A stretch of 64,000 bases of DNA. Origin: UBA1381 sp964399965 (lineage in GTDB: Bacteria > Bacillota > Clostridia > UBA1381). Below the pieces are notes generated by a model. It ran no database searches. It saw only the letters and a list, made by a program, of their open reading frames with translations, and was not told the origin of the DNA. Position 1 is the stretch's first letter; each line of letters opens with the position of its first letter. The DNA is taken from the NCBI GenBank assembly GCA_964399965.1, contig CAYNRX010000001.1:186001-250000 (forward strand), read 5' to 3'. Shown here one piece after another: positions 8,074-17,334 of this stretch. The position numbers were made by a program, and so were the translations under genes.

Positions 8074-9960
8074 ATGAAAAAGATAATATCCTTGCTTAAA
8101 ACTCTTCTAGAGCTTGGCGGAACAAAAAAAGACGTTGCATTCCTGGTCATATCAGGGATATCGCTCGTTATGAGCCTGATCGGGTTCCCATCGCTGCCGT
8201 TTGACGCCGCCTGGGTCGCCATCATCCTTTGCGGCGTACCCATCATACTGGAAGCCGCGATCGGCCTTATCACCGAATTTGACATAAAGGCTGATGTTTT
8301 GGTATCGCTGGCGCTTATCGCCTCGGTATTCATTGGCGAAGACTTTGCTGCCGGAGAAGTTGCCTTCATAATGCAGCTGGGCGCACTTTTGGAGGATCTG
8401 ACGGTAGCTAAAGCGCGGGCAGGCATCGAAAAGCTCGTGCGTCTCACGCCGCAAACCGCCCGTGTCATAGCCAACGGCTCGGAAAAGCTGATCCCTGCCG
8501 ACCGGGTACGGGTCGGGGATATCCTCCGCGTCCTTCCCGGGGAGAGCGTCCCTGTGGACGGTATCATCACCGCCGGACAGACCTCTGTGGATCAGTCAGT
8601 TATGACGGGTGAATCGCTGCCGGTCGATAAATCCGTTGGAGATGAAGTCTCAAGCGGCGCCGTCAACCAATTCGGCGCCTTTGAGATGCGGGCCTCCAAG
8701 GTTGGCGAGGACAGTTCCATACAACGTATGATACGCCTTGTGCAGTCGGCAGATGCGGGCAAGGCGAAAATAGTGGGTACAGCCGACCGCTGGGCAACCT
8801 GGATAGTCGTTATCGCCCTCTCGGCCGCTGTCATCACCGGCCTTGTGACCCGCGAGATAATACGCGCCGTCACGATACTGGTAGTATTTTGCCCCTGCGC
8901 CCTGGTGCTGGCAACGCCAACCGCTATCATGGCCGCCATCGGCAATGCCACTAGGCACGGTTTCCTGGTGCGCGAAGGCGACGCGCTTGAAAGGCTGGCC
9001 GCAGTTAAAAAAATAGCCTTTGACAAAACGGGGACGCTTACATACGGTACGCCCAAGGTCACGGCCGTCATAAGCACGAATGAAAAATATCACTCAGAAG
9101 AGATCTATGCCCTCACTGCCGTCGCCGAAAAGCTGTCGGAACACCCTTTGGGAAAAGCCATCGTGCGTTCCTACACAAGCGAAAACAAGGCCGCACTGCC
9201 TGCGGCGTCCGATTTCAAAATGATCCCCGGCCAAGGCGTTTGCGCCGAGGTATCCTCACACCGGATACTGGCCGGGAATGTAAGACTTATGAACGAACAG
9301 GGGATAGCTATACCCGAAAGCAGCCTTAACGATGCCCGGGAGTATCTCATGCAGGGATGCACAGTAATATACGCGGCTATAGACGGCGAGCTGGCCGGTT
9401 TTGCCGCCCTTGCCGACACTCTGCGCCCCGAAAGCGCCGGTATGATACGGCAGCTGCGCTCAATAAATGTTTCTCCGATGCTGCTGACCGGCGACCATAA
9501 AAATGCCGCGGAAACGATAGCCCATTCCCTGGGGATAGACGACGTCTATGCCGAATGCTTGCCCGAGAATAAATTACAGCTGATCAGGGACTGCGATCAG
9601 CCGGTATGCATGATAGGAGACGGCGTAAACGATGCGCCTGCGCTCAAGGCGGCACATGTGGGCATTGCCATGGGCGGTATCGGCAGCGATATCGCCGTAG
9701 ATGCGGCCGACATTGCCCTTGTCGAGGATGACGTCAAGGAGCTTCCCCATCTTTTGATGCTGGCCAGGCGCATGATGGTAACCATAAAATGCAATCTCAC
9801 CTTTTCCATGGCCTTGAATTTCGCGGCTATTATCCTTGCTATAACCGGTATATTGAATCCGGTAGTCGGCGCGCTTGTGCACAACGCCGGTTCGATAATT
9901 GTTATCATAAACTCTGCATTGCTGCTGAAATGGAGGAAGAAACAGCCTTCCACGCAATAA
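8074..9960 (+). CDS. Heavy-metal P1B-type ATPase without N-terminal metal-binding domain
   Basis: A 628-residue membrane pump that exports a soft or transition metal at the cost of ATP. The order is normal: four N-terminal transmembrane helices, actuator domain with MTGESLPV, the transmembrane CPC site in VFCPCALVLATPTA, phosphorylation site DKTGTLT, nucleotide-binding HPLG, hinge GDGVNDAPAL, and two last helices ending in HNAGSIIVIINS. It has no GMXCXXC domain at the N-terminus. CPCALVLATP and HNAGS lie between copper and zinc/cadmium types, so the ion is uncertain. The CsoR-like operator favours copper. A small HMA-domain protein encoded at 20363-20731 could be a soluble partner. Confidence 0.93.
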   Translation: MKKIISLLKTLLELGGTKKDVAFLVISGISLVMSLIGFPSLPFDAAWVAIILCGVPIILEAAIGLITEFDIKADVLVSLALIASVFIGEDFAAGEVAFIMQLGALLEDLTVAKARAGIEKLVRLTPQTARVIANGSEKLIPADRVRVGDILRVLPGESVPVDGIITAGQTSVDQSVMTGESLPVDKSVGDEVSSGAVNQFGAFEMRASKVGEDSSIQRMIRLVQSADAGKAKIVGTADRWATWIVVIALSAAVITGLVTREIIRAVTILVVFCPCALVLATPTAIMAAIGNATRHGFLVREGDALERLAAVKKIAFDKTGTLTYGTPKVTAVISTNEKYHSEEIYALTAVAEKLSEHPLGKAIVRSYTSENKAALPAASDFKMIPGQGVCAEVSSHRILAGNVRLMNEQGIAIPESSLNDAREYLMQGCTVIYAAIDGELAGFAALADTLRPESAGMIRQLRSINVSPMLLTGDHKNAAETIAHSLGIDDVYAECLPENKLQLIRDCDQPVCMIGDGVNDAPALKAAHVGIAMGGIGSDIAVDAADIALVEDDVKELPHLLMLARRMMVTIKCNLTFSMALNFAAIILAITGILNPVVGALVHNAGSIIVIINSALLLKWRKKQPSTQ

Positions 9961-10007
9961 TACGAAAGAGGAGATCAATTCATTGCCCCATTAACGGCAT
10001 GGACAAA

Positions 10008-10058
10008 AAATACCGCTTGCATATCGCGGATCGATTCCTTGATATACAAGCGGTATTT
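10008..10058. terminator. Bidirectional terminator between the metal ATPase and the chromate-type transporters
   Basis: 12-bp inverted repeat AAATACCGCTTG (10008-10019) with its complement at 10047-10058. A-rich and T-rich flanks on the two sides suit both convergent transcripts. Confidence 0.8.
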
Positions 10059-10063
10059 TATCT

Positions 10064-10687
10064 TTACATACTGAAAACTGCTCCGCATACTCCGGCAGCG
10101 ATTATATATATTATCGGGTGTACCTTTATCTTTTTGATATTTGTAACCACCATCAGCACAGCAAACAGCACAACGGCCTTCCAATCGATAGCGCCCAAAA
10201 CGCCCACAGCATCCAGCTGCTGCTTGAACTCGGCCAGCGTGGAAAAGTCGATGTCCAGCAGAGCCGGTTTTAACATCGTTATACCTACAGATATTATCAT
10301 GCCTGTCACGGCCGGACGTATCGTATAGAACGCACTCCCCACCAAGGGGCTGCTCTTGAATTTTTCCAACGCCTTCGAGATGAGGACGATTATTATCACC
10401 GACGGCAGCACAAGACCGAAGGTCGTGAATATACCGCCGAAGATACCTCCGGGGATCCCAAACATTTGGCTGCCGACATGATAGCCAACATACGTGGCCA
10501 TGTTGACCCCCATCGGTCCCGGGGTTGATTCGGAAATGGCTATCATGTTTCCCAAAAGATCCAAATCGTACCATTCGGGATACGAAAGGGCGATATCCCT
10601 AAGAAATGGCACCGTTGCCAGCCCTCCGCCTATCGCAAAAAGACCGGTCTTGAAAAACTCCCAGAAAAGCAAAAGATATGTCATCAT
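10064..10687 (-). CDS. Chromate transporter family (CHR) half-size protein, second gene of the pair
   Basis: A 207-residue integral membrane protein with a single CHR domain. The signatures are FAIGGGLATVPFLRDI at the first helix and ESTPGPMGVNMATYVGY in the following loop. About five or six hydrophobic segments can be seen. Its ATG overlaps the stop of the upstream CHR gene (ATGA). Paired short CHR proteins are thought to work together as a heterodimer. The family exports chromate in some bacteria, but most such pairs have no proven substrate. Confidence 0.9.
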   Translation of the reverse strand: MMTYLLLFWEFFKTGLFAIGGGLATVPFLRDIALSYPEWYDLDLLGNMIAISESTPGPMGVNMATYVGYHVGSQMFGIPGGIFGGIFTTFGLVLPSVIIIVLISKALEKFKSSPLVGSAFYTIRPAVTGMIISVGITMLKPALLDIDFSTLAEFKQQLDAVGVLGAIDWKAVVLFAVLMVVTNIKKIKVHPIIYIIAAGVCGAVFSM

Positions 10688-11217
10688 TTCTTACTCTCCC
10701 CCTTTCTGAGGATAAGCCCCAGCACAGCGGCCGCCACCACTATCCATATCGGTGATACAAAAAACGCCAGCACAGTAGTTACTATCGCTATCGCCAGGCA
10801 GACCTTGTCCACTACCGCCTTTTTCGCCATGTTTATAACGGCATTGAATATGAGTACCGCTACCACAACGCGGATACCGCCGAAAATATGGCCAACTATC
10901 TCGTATTCGAGAAAATTCTGCAAAAATCCCGCTATTATCATTATTATTACCAAAGACGGGAACACCATGCCGGCTGTGGCAAATATCGCCCCCGGCAGCT
11001 TTTTCAGCTTATAACCGATAAAGGTCGAAGTGTTGACCGCGATTATCCCCGGCGTACACTGGCCTATCGCATAATAATCCAAAAGCTCCTCGTCCGTTGC
11101 CCATTTATACTTTTTCACTATCTCCTCCTGTAGAAGCACCAGCATGGCATAGCCTCCGCCAAAAGTGAAAAGTCCTATTCGGGCAAATGTGAAAAAGAGT
11201 TTCCACAACTGTTTCAT
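10684..11217 (-). CDS. Chromate transporter family (CHR) half-size protein, first gene of the pair
   Basis: This CHR protein (about 177 residues from the chosen start) has FTFGGGYAMLVLLQEEIV and GQCTPGIIAVNTSTFIGY, the hallmark N-terminal motifs, and several hydrophobic helices. I chose ATG 11217 (MKQLWKLFF), which follows a GGAGGGAG site, rather than a start 72 bases upstream. It is about 30% or less like its partner by eye, as usual for the two halves. It lies first in a two-gene operon behind a clear promoter. The substrate is unknown. Confidence 0.9.
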   Translation of the reverse strand: MKQLWKLFFTFARIGLFTFGGGYAMLVLLQEEIVKKYKWATDEELLDYYAIGQCTPGIIAVNTSTFIGYKLKKLPGAIFATAGMVFPSLVIIMIIAGFLQNFLEYEIVGHIFGGIRVVVAVLIFNAVINMAKKAVVDKVCLAIAIVTTVLAFFVSPIWIVVAAAVLGLILRKGESKK

Positions 11218-11247
11218 AAGCTCCCTCCAGTAATTTAATGCCTCTCT

Positions 11248-11276
11248 ATTATACAACAAATCCCACTTGATATCAA
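11248..11276 (-). promoter_or_regulatory. Promoter of the chromate-type transporter pair
   Basis: On the complement, TTGATA (11271-11276), a 17-base spacer and TATAAT (11248-11253), 30 bases before the first ATG. Confidence 0.75.
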
Positions 11277-11317
11277 TGATAAATTTCACAAAATTTTACG
11301 TTTTTTACCCCAAACCA

Positions 11318-11346
11318 TTTACAAACCCATTTTTTTGCGGTATAAT
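11318..11346 (+). promoter_or_regulatory. Promoter of glmM-rsmG
   Basis: TTTACA (11318-11323), a 17-base spacer and TATAAT (11341-11346). The ~80-base leader contains a small hairpin, CTTTGCC/GGCAAAG, without a T-run. Confidence 0.75.
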
Positions 11347-11429
11347 AAGAGCGTTCATATATCTGCGTCTTTGCCTGCCCGCCGGCAAAGCGTTCGGTAA
11401 AAATGCGGGAAGAAAGGTCTTGATTATAA

Positions 11430-12785
11430 ATGGGAAAACTTTTTGGAACAGACGGCATACGCGGCGTTGCCAACCGTGATCTCACGGCGGAGCTGGCGTT
11501 TAACACCGGAAGAAGCGGAGCTTATGTGCTTACAAAAAATATAGACGGCGCGCGCCGTCCGCGGATCCTTATCGGCAAAGATACCCGCCAGTCAGGCGAT
11601 ATGCTCGAAGCTGCCCTTACAGCCGGGCTGTGTTCGGTGGGGGCAAAGGTGATACCGCTGGGGATCGTCCCCACTCCGGCCGTTGCCTATCTCACCCGGC
11701 TCTATAAGGCAGATGCAGGCGTTGTCATATCCGCCTCGCATAACCCCTGCGAATACAACGGCATTAAATGGTTCAACAGCGAGGGCTACAAGCTTAAAGA
11801 CGAAATAGAAAATGAGATAGAAAGCTATATCCTCGGCGAAAAGGAGATCCCGAATCTCCCCACCCACGGCCGTGTCGGCTACGTTTCCGCCAATCACAAC
11901 GCCGTTGAGGATTATGTGAATTTTGCAGTATCAACTATCGACTGCCGTCTTGACGGAATGACGATCGCTATCGACTGCGCCAACGGCGCCAGCTATCAGA
12001 CGGCCTTCAAGGCTTTAAACAAGCTGGGTGCAAATGTCGAAGCGATACACAACACCCCTGACGGCGTGAACATCAACCACCGCTGCGGCTCGACCCATAT
12101 GGAGAGTCTTAAATCCTACGTGACCTCTATCGGCGCCGATGTCGGCATAGCTTTTGACGGCGACGCGGACAGAATGCTGGCCGTTGATGAAAACGGCCGT
12201 CTTATCGACGGCGACCAGATAATGGCAGTCTGCGCTTCCTACATGAAAAAGCAAGGAAGGCTCGACAAGAATACTCTCGTAGCAACGGTCATGAGCAATC
12301 TCGGCCTGTTTATAGCCGGAGAAGAGCTGGGGATAAACATCACCCGCACAAAGGTCGGCGACAGATACGTGCTTGAGGAAATGCTTGACAAGGGCTATAA
12401 GATCGGCGGCGAACAATCGGGTCACATAATCTTCCTTGACTACAACACCACCGGCGACGGCCTGGTAAGCGCACTGCAATTTTTATCTGTGCTTAAAAAG
12501 ACCGGCATGAAAGCATCCGAGGCCGCTTCGATAGTCAACGTTTTGCCGCAGGTGCTGTGTAACGCGGTAGTAAAACCGCAAAATAAGAATTCATACATGG
12601 ACGTTCCCGAGATCGCCGAGGCCTGCCGCAAGCTGGAAGAGGAATTTGACGGCAAGGGCCGCGTCCTTATCCGCCCCTCCGGCACCGAACCGCTGGTGCG
12701 CGTAATGATAGAGGGAGCAGATCAGGAAGGCATCACTAAAAAGGCCAAGGAGCTGGCCGATATGATAGAACGGATACTGGGCTGA
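11430..12785 (+). CDS. glmM: Phosphoglucosamine mutase
   Basis: Converts glucosamine-6-phosphate to glucosamine-1-phosphate for peptidoglycan precursor synthesis in the cytoplasm. It starts with GKLFGTDGIRGVAN. The phosphoserine loop is VISASHNPCEYNGIK (Ser near residue 101), the metal-binding loop FDGDADRM, the sugar-binding GGEQSGHI and the phosphate-binding RPSGTEPLVRV. The 451-residue length is typical. The stop overlaps the rsmG start by one base (TGATG), so the two are coupled. Confidence 0.98.
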   Translation: MGKLFGTDGIRGVANRDLTAELAFNTGRSGAYVLTKNIDGARRPRILIGKDTRQSGDMLEAALTAGLCSVGAKVIPLGIVPTPAVAYLTRLYKADAGVVISASHNPCEYNGIKWFNSEGYKLKDEIENEIESYILGEKEIPNLPTHGRVGYVSANHNAVEDYVNFAVSTIDCRLDGMTIAIDCANGASYQTAFKALNKLGANVEAIHNTPDGVNINHRCGSTHMESLKSYVTSIGADVGIAFDGDADRMLAVDENGRLIDGDQIMAVCASYMKKQGRLDKNTLVATVMSNLGLFIAGEELGINITRTKVGDRYVLEEMLDKGYKIGGEQSGHIIFLDYNTTGDGLVSALQFLSVLKKTGMKASEAASIVNVLPQVLCNAVVKPQNKNSYMDVPEIAEACRKLEEEFDGKGRVLIRPSGTEPLVRVMIEGADQEGITKKAKELADMIERILG

Positions 12786-13525
12786 TGAGGGATATTCTAA
12801 AAGAAGGAAGCCGCATGTTAGGCGGAGAGCTTTCTGAAAAACAGATCGATATGCTCTGCCGCTACAGCGAGCTTTTAGTGGAATGGAACGGCCGCATGAA
12901 CCTGACCGCTATTACGAAAGAGCGGGAGATCGCCATCAAGCATTTTCTTGACAGCCTGTCTGTCCTTGCAACCGGCAAAGTCGGAGAAAATGTCATAGAC
13001 GTCGGCACCGGCGCGGGATTCCCCGGGCTGGTGATAAAAATAGCGCGACCCGAAATACGGCTGACGCTGCTTGATTCCCTGAAAAAGCGGCTGACGTTTC
13101 TGGAGGCTGTGGCGTCGGAGCTGTCATTGGACAATGTGCAGCTTATCCACGCCAGGGCGGAAGAAGGCGCAAGACGGCCGCAGCTGCGCGAAAAATTTGA
13201 CACCGCCGTCTCCCGTGCTGTCGCCAATATGACAAAACTATCCGAATACTGCCTTCCCTACGTCAAACCCGGCGGATATTTCCTGGCGTTGAAAGGTCCC
13301 CAGGCCGAGGAGGAGCTAAAAGAAGCCCGACGCACTATATCCATCCTCGGCGGCGGAGAACCGGAGATAATAGATGCCTATATACCGTTTGGCGAGCTGT
13401 CGCACAAGACGGCAGTCGTAAAAAAAGTGCGACGGACTCCGATGCAGTTTCCCCGAAAAAGCCAGCAGATCGCAAAAAGTGCAGTCGAATCCTGTTATCA
13501 GATATATAAAAAGCCCGGAAAGTGA
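12785..13525 (+). CDS. rsmG: 16S rRNA (guanine-527-N7)-methyltransferase RsmG
   Basis: SAM-dependent methyltransferase (formerly GidB) that modifies G527 of 16S rRNA. It has LVEWNGRMNLTAI, HFLDSL and the SAM-binding loop DVGTGAGFPGLVIKIARP, followed by DSLKKRLTFLE. It also has SRAVANMTKLSEYCLP near the active site. The length is 246 residues. rsmG next to noc/parB is a classic arrangement near the replication origin in Firmicutes. Confidence 0.97.
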   Translation: MRDILKEGSRMLGGELSEKQIDMLCRYSELLVEWNGRMNLTAITKEREIAIKHFLDSLSVLATGKVGENVIDVGTGAGFPGLVIKIARPEIRLTLLDSLKKRLTFLEAVASELSLDNVQLIHARAEEGARRPQLREKFDTAVSRAVANMTKLSEYCLPYVKPGGYFLALKGPQAEEELKEARRTISILGGGEPEIIDAYIPFGELSHKTAVVKKVRRTPMQFPRKSQQIAKSAVESCYQIYKKPGK

Positions 13526-13540
13526 ATATCCGGGCTTTTT
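13508..13540 (+). terminator. Terminator overlapping the end of rsmG
   Basis: 12-bp stem AAAAAGCCCGGA (13508-13519) with TCCGGGCTTTTT (13529-13540). The rsmG stop codon lies in the loop. Confidence 0.88.
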
Positions 13541-13557
13541 CTGTCGAAGGAATTTTC

Positions 13558-13585
13558 TTTACAATTTGCTGTTTTATGCTATAAT
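13558..13585 (+). promoter_or_regulatory. Promoter of the noc-like gene
   Basis: TTTACA (13558-13563), a 16-base spacer and TATAAT (13580-13585), directly after the rsmG terminator. Noc therefore has its own transcript with a ~160-base leader. Confidence 0.75.
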
Positions 13586-13590
13586 GATGT

Positions 13591-13735
13591 TGTAAGACAA
13601 GACGGCCGGGCATTCCCCAAGGGCTCGGCTCATCACCCCTGACGTCTTACAGAGGTAAATCCTCTCAACCTTCCACCACCGAGGGCTTGAACGGCGGCAA
13701 ATACCGCTTTGCCGCCGTGACCAGGCCTTAAATCG
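13591..13735 (+). other. Structured leader RNA before the noc-like gene
   Basis: The leader starts with TGTAAGAC (13591-13598), which can pair with GTCTTACA (13644-13651) and encloses a GC-rich hairpin. A small hairpin AGAGG-TAAAT-CCTCT follows (13651-13665). An 11-bp perfect stem (13691-13701 with 13708-13718), extendable by GGCTTG/CAGGCC, comes last, just before the AAAGAGG site of noc. I do not recognise a known riboswitch or T-box here. It could be a new regulatory leader or a short independent RNA. Confidence 0.5.
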
Positions 13736-13749
13736 AAAGAGGTATAATA

Positions 13750-14583
13750 ATGCTGGAGCTTTTATGGAAACGATTTGAAAAAAAGGATGACGGACAATCC
13801 GTCATTGAGATACCTTTATATAAAATAACCCCCAACCCGTCCCAGCCTCGCAGGCATTTCGACCGGGCGTCGCTTGCCGAATTGGCCGAGTCCATTCTCG
13901 AATATGGCGTGATACAGCCGATAACTGTACGCGAGAACGGCGGCGAATATGAGCTTATTGCCGGGGAACGCCGCTGGCGTGCTTCGTACATGGCGGGACT
14001 GGAGACGATACCGGCGATAGTTATGGAGGCGGACAAGGAGGAGTCCGCTTTATTAGCGCTTTTGGAAAATCTCCAGCGGGAAGACCTGAGCTTTTTCGAA
14101 ATAGCCGAAAGCTACCGCCGGCTGATACATGAACAGGGTATGACACAGGAGGATCTGGCCTCCAAACTTGGCAAGAGCCAGTCGTCAATATCCAACAAGC
14201 TGCGCCTTCTGCGGCTTGATCCCATGGTAAGGAAAATGATCCGCGAATACGGATTATCGGAGCGTCACGCCCGCGCTCTTTTATCAATAGCCGATCCCCT
14301 GCTGCAGCTTGAGGCGGCAAGAAAGATATGCGATGAAAAAATGACTGTCAGCCAGAGCGAGGACTACATAAAGAGCCTGCTCATAAAGCATCCCCGGATG
14401 CACGAGACCCGCCGCAATGTCAGTTCTGCCCGCGATATAAAAGTGTTCACCAACACCATCAAAAAGGCCGTCGATACGATGAAAAAAGGCGGCGTTGAAG
14501 CAAACCTCCGCCAGACGGAGACCGACGCCGGTATCGAATACACGATCACAGTAAAAAAAGAAAGCAGTCTGAACAAGGAATAG
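13750..14583 (+). CDS. noc: ParB-family nucleoid occlusion protein (Noc-like)
   Basis: A DNA-binding CTPase-family protein of 277 residues. The N-terminal ParB domain has ITPNPSQPRRHFD, ESILEYGVIQPI and GERRWRASYMAG (the CTP-binding GERR motif), then LENLQREDLSFFE. The central helix-turn-helix is LASKLGKSQSSISNKLRLL, and the C-terminal part is shorter. The first residues, MLELLWKRFEKK, can form an amphipathic helix like the membrane-targeting helix of Bacillus Noc. The place next to rsmG is that of noc in Bacillus. A true ParB is still possible, because no parA is visible nearby. Confidence 0.88.
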   Translation: MLELLWKRFEKKDDGQSVIEIPLYKITPNPSQPRRHFDRASLAELAESILEYGVIQPITVRENGGEYELIAGERRWRASYMAGLETIPAIVMEADKEESALLALLENLQREDLSFFEIAESYRRLIHEQGMTQEDLASKLGKSQSSISNKLRLLRLDPMVRKMIREYGLSERHARALLSIADPLLQLEAARKICDEKMTVSQSEDYIKSLLIKHPRMHETRRNVSSARDIKVFTNTIKKAVDTMKKGGVEANLRQTETDAGIEYTITVKKESSLNKE

Positions 14584-14585
14584 CT

Positions 14586-14629
14586 AAATAAAAATGACCG
14601 CCGGACATCTCCCGCGGTCATTTTTATTT
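14586..14629. terminator. Bidirectional terminator between noc and adhE
   Basis: Perfect 16-bp inverted repeat (14586-14601 and 14614-14629) with A/T-rich outer arms. It serves both convergent genes. Confidence 0.88.
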
Positions 14630-14637
14630 AAGAAATG

Positions 14638-17223
14638 TTATTCTTCACCGTAATATGCAGCTGTCATTATCTCTTCTATTTCCTTTACCAGCGGCAGTCT
14701 GGGGTTGGCAGTCGTGCACTGATCTTCAAAAGCCTTGTCGGCGATATCGGACAGCTTAGACATATATTCGCCCTCGTTTATGCCGCATTCTTTGAACGAA
14801 GCAGGGATGTTTACCTTGGCGATAAGCTCTTTTACAGCCTTTACCAGGCTCTCAACTCCCTCCTGTGTCGTTGCTGCCGGAAGCCCGAGGTATTTTGCGA
14901 TCTCCGCATACTTCTTATCGGCGATAAACTTCTCATACTTGGGGAAGGATACAAACTTTGAAGGCTTGGAAGCGTTATAGCGTATCACATACGGCAAAAG
15001 GACTGCATTCGCCCGTCCATGCGGCACGTGGTATTCTCCGCCTATCTTATGGGCTATCGAGTGGTTGAGACCCAGGAAAGCATTCGTAAACGCCATTCCT
15101 GCTATGCAGCTGGCATTGTGCATCTTTTCACGCGCTTCTTTATCATCCTTGCCATTCTCATAAGCACGAGGCAGGTATTCAAATACCAGCTGTATCGCCT
15201 TCATTGCCAAACCGTCAGTATAGTCGGACGCCATTACCGAAACGTAGGCCTCTATTGCGTGTGTTAGCACATCAAGACCGGTATCGGCCGTGGTCGCCTT
15301 GGGTACTGTCATAACGAACTGGGGATCTATGATCGCCACGTCCGGCGTCAGCTCATAATCGGCCAGCGGATATTTCATGTTGTTCTTTTTATCGGAAATC
15401 ACCGCAAAGCTCGTCACCTCCGAACCGGTGCCGCTTGTGGTGGGGATAGCCACCAGCTTATCCTTTTCACCCATCTTGGGGAACTTAAAGGCGCGTTTTC
15501 TTATATCGAGGAAACGCAGACGCAGGGCGTTGAAATCAGTATCGGGATGCTCATAGAACAGCCACATAGCCTTGGCCGCGTCCATCGCGCTGCCACCGCC
15601 CAGAGCGATTATTACATCCGGCTTGAATGCAGCCATCATTTCCGCGCCTTTCTTTACCGCTTCCACGGGAGGATCCGGCTCAACATCGGAGAATATCTCG
15701 CAGTGTACATGCTCGGGACGCTTGCGCAGATAATAGAGTATTTTATCTACGTATCCCAGCGATATCATGCCCGGATCGGTAACGATAAAGGCACGGCTTA
15801 TATCGGGCATCTTTTCCAGATACTGTATCGAATTGTATTCAAAATATATCCTGTCAGGGACCTTGAACCACTGCATATTTACCCTCCGTTTTGCTACTCG
15901 TTTTCTATTGATAAGATTTACAGTCGTCACGTTGCCGCTTACGGAGTTTCCGCCGTAGCTGCCGCAGCCGAGCGTCAGGGACGGCATATTGGTGTTGTAA
16001 ATGTCGCCTATCGCTCCGTGCGAGGACGGGGAATTTACTATCAGACGGCTGGCTATCATCTTATCGGAATATCTCTGTATAACTTCCTCATCATTGGCAT
16101 GTATTACCGCCGAATGGCCTTTTCCGCCGAAGCAAAGCATCTCTTCCGCACGCTCTAAGCCCTCCTCTTCGGAATCAACGATGAAATAAGCAAGCACCGG
16201 GCTGAGCTTCTCTCTTGACAGCGGATATTCCGGCCCTACGCCGTCTATCTTGGCAACGAGTATCTTCGTATCCTCCGGCACATCTATACCGGCGTTTTTA
16301 GCTATCCAGGATGCGGATTTGCCGACGATATCGGGGTTTACCGCTCCCTTGGCCGAATTTATGCAGTAATCGCCCAGCTTCCCGATATCCTCAGGCCTTA
16401 CAAAATAACAACCGTATTCCTTCATCAGCCGCTCAAATTCGGGGGCTATCTCCTTATCTACTATAGCCGCCTGCTCGGACGCACATATCATACCGTTATC
16501 AAAGCTCTTGGAAAGTATCAAGTCGGTAACGGCCTGCTCCAGATTGGCGCTTTTGTGGATGTAGCAGGGCACATTTCCCGGTCCAACGCCCAGCGCCGGC
16601 TTTCCGGTCGAATAAGCTGCCCTTACCATGCCGCTGCCACCCGTTGCCAGAACCGTAGCTACCCCCGGATGATTCATCAGCGCATTTGTCGCCTCCAGCG
16701 AGGGATGCTCTATCCACTGTATGCAGTTTTCGGGCGCGCCGGCCTTAATCGCCGCCTCGTAAACTATCCGCGCCGCCTCCGCACTGCACCTCTGAGCCGA
16801 AGGGTGGAAGCCGAAGATTATCGGATTCCTGGCCTTTACGGAGATGAGCGATTTAAAAAGCGTTGTAGAGGTGGGATTCGTCACCGGGGTAACGCCGCAG
16901 ATAACGCCTATCGGCTCGGCTATCACCTCGTAATCCTCCATATCGCTCTCCTCTATCACCCCTACCGTCTTTTCATACTTGATCGAGTGATACACATATT
17001 CTGTAGCGAACATGTTTTTCGTTATCTTATCCTCGTATATGCCTCGTCCGGTCTCCTCTACCGCCATCTTGGCCAGCTCCATATGCTTATCAAGCCCCGC
17101 CAGCGTCATTGCTTTAACTATTTTGTCAACCTGTTCCTGGTCGAGTTTCATAAACTCTTCCAACGCCTTCTGCGCCTTTGCGACCAGTTCATCGATCATT
17201 TCCTGTACATTTACTTCTGACAT
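14638..17223 (-). CDS. adhE: Bifunctional aldehyde-alcohol dehydrogenase AdhE
   Basis: Fermentation enzyme that reduces acetyl-CoA to acetaldehyde and then to ethanol with two NADH. The N-terminal CoA-acylating aldehyde dehydrogenase domain (about residues 1-440) has GVTPVTNPTSTT, LATGGSGMV and the catalytic Cys in NGMICASEQAAI. The iron-dependent alcohol dehydrogenase domain follows, with ALGGGSAMDAAKAMW, PTTSGTGSEVT and metal ligands in NHSIAHKIGGEYHVPHG. I chose ATG 17223 because of its AGGAGG site. The length of 861 residues is typical. AdhE usually assembles into filaments (spirosomes). Confidence 0.97.
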   Translation of the reverse strand: MSEVNVQEMIDELVAKAQKALEEFMKLDQEQVDKIVKAMTLAGLDKHMELAKMAVEETGRGIYEDKITKNMFATEYVYHSIKYEKTVGVIEESDMEDYEVIAEPIGVICGVTPVTNPTSTTLFKSLISVKARNPIIFGFHPSAQRCSAEAARIVYEAAIKAGAPENCIQWIEHPSLEATNALMNHPGVATVLATGGSGMVRAAYSTGKPALGVGPGNVPCYIHKSANLEQAVTDLILSKSFDNGMICASEQAAIVDKEIAPEFERLMKEYGCYFVRPEDIGKLGDYCINSAKGAVNPDIVGKSASWIAKNAGIDVPEDTKILVAKIDGVGPEYPLSREKLSPVLAYFIVDSEEEGLERAEEMLCFGGKGHSAVIHANDEEVIQRYSDKMIASRLIVNSPSSHGAIGDIYNTNMPSLTLGCGSYGGNSVSGNVTTVNLINRKRVAKRRVNMQWFKVPDRIYFEYNSIQYLEKMPDISRAFIVTDPGMISLGYVDKILYYLRKRPEHVHCEIFSDVEPDPPVEAVKKGAEMMAAFKPDVIIALGGGSAMDAAKAMWLFYEHPDTDFNALRLRFLDIRKRAFKFPKMGEKDKLVAIPTTSGTGSEVTSFAVISDKKNNMKYPLADYELTPDVAIIDPQFVMTVPKATTADTGLDVLTHAIEAYVSVMASDYTDGLAMKAIQLVFEYLPRAYENGKDDKEAREKMHNASCIAGMAFTNAFLGLNHSIAHKIGGEYHVPHGRANAVLLPYVIRYNASKPSKFVSFPKYEKFIADKKYAEIAKYLGLPAATTQEGVESLVKAVKELIAKVNIPASFKECGINEGEYMSKLSDIADKAFEDQCTTANPRLPLVKEIEEIMTAAYYGEE

Positions 17224-17334
17224 ATCTCTTCCTCCTGATAAATTTCGGTTTTCTCCGGGCGGCAAGCTCTCCTGCCGCCTGTGGTCTGTCAGCTACAGCA
17301 GTATTGTTATTTTTTTATCAATCACTGCGATTAT

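Noticed and set aside
8074..9960. Truncation of the metal ATPase because the N-terminal metal-binding domain is missing
   Set aside because: The start has a strong AAGGAGG site right after the leader, and P1B ATPases without this domain are well known.
10064..11217. One chromate transporter gene broken in two
   Set aside because: Both genes are complete single CHR domains with their own motifs and ribosome sites; paired short CHR proteins are common.
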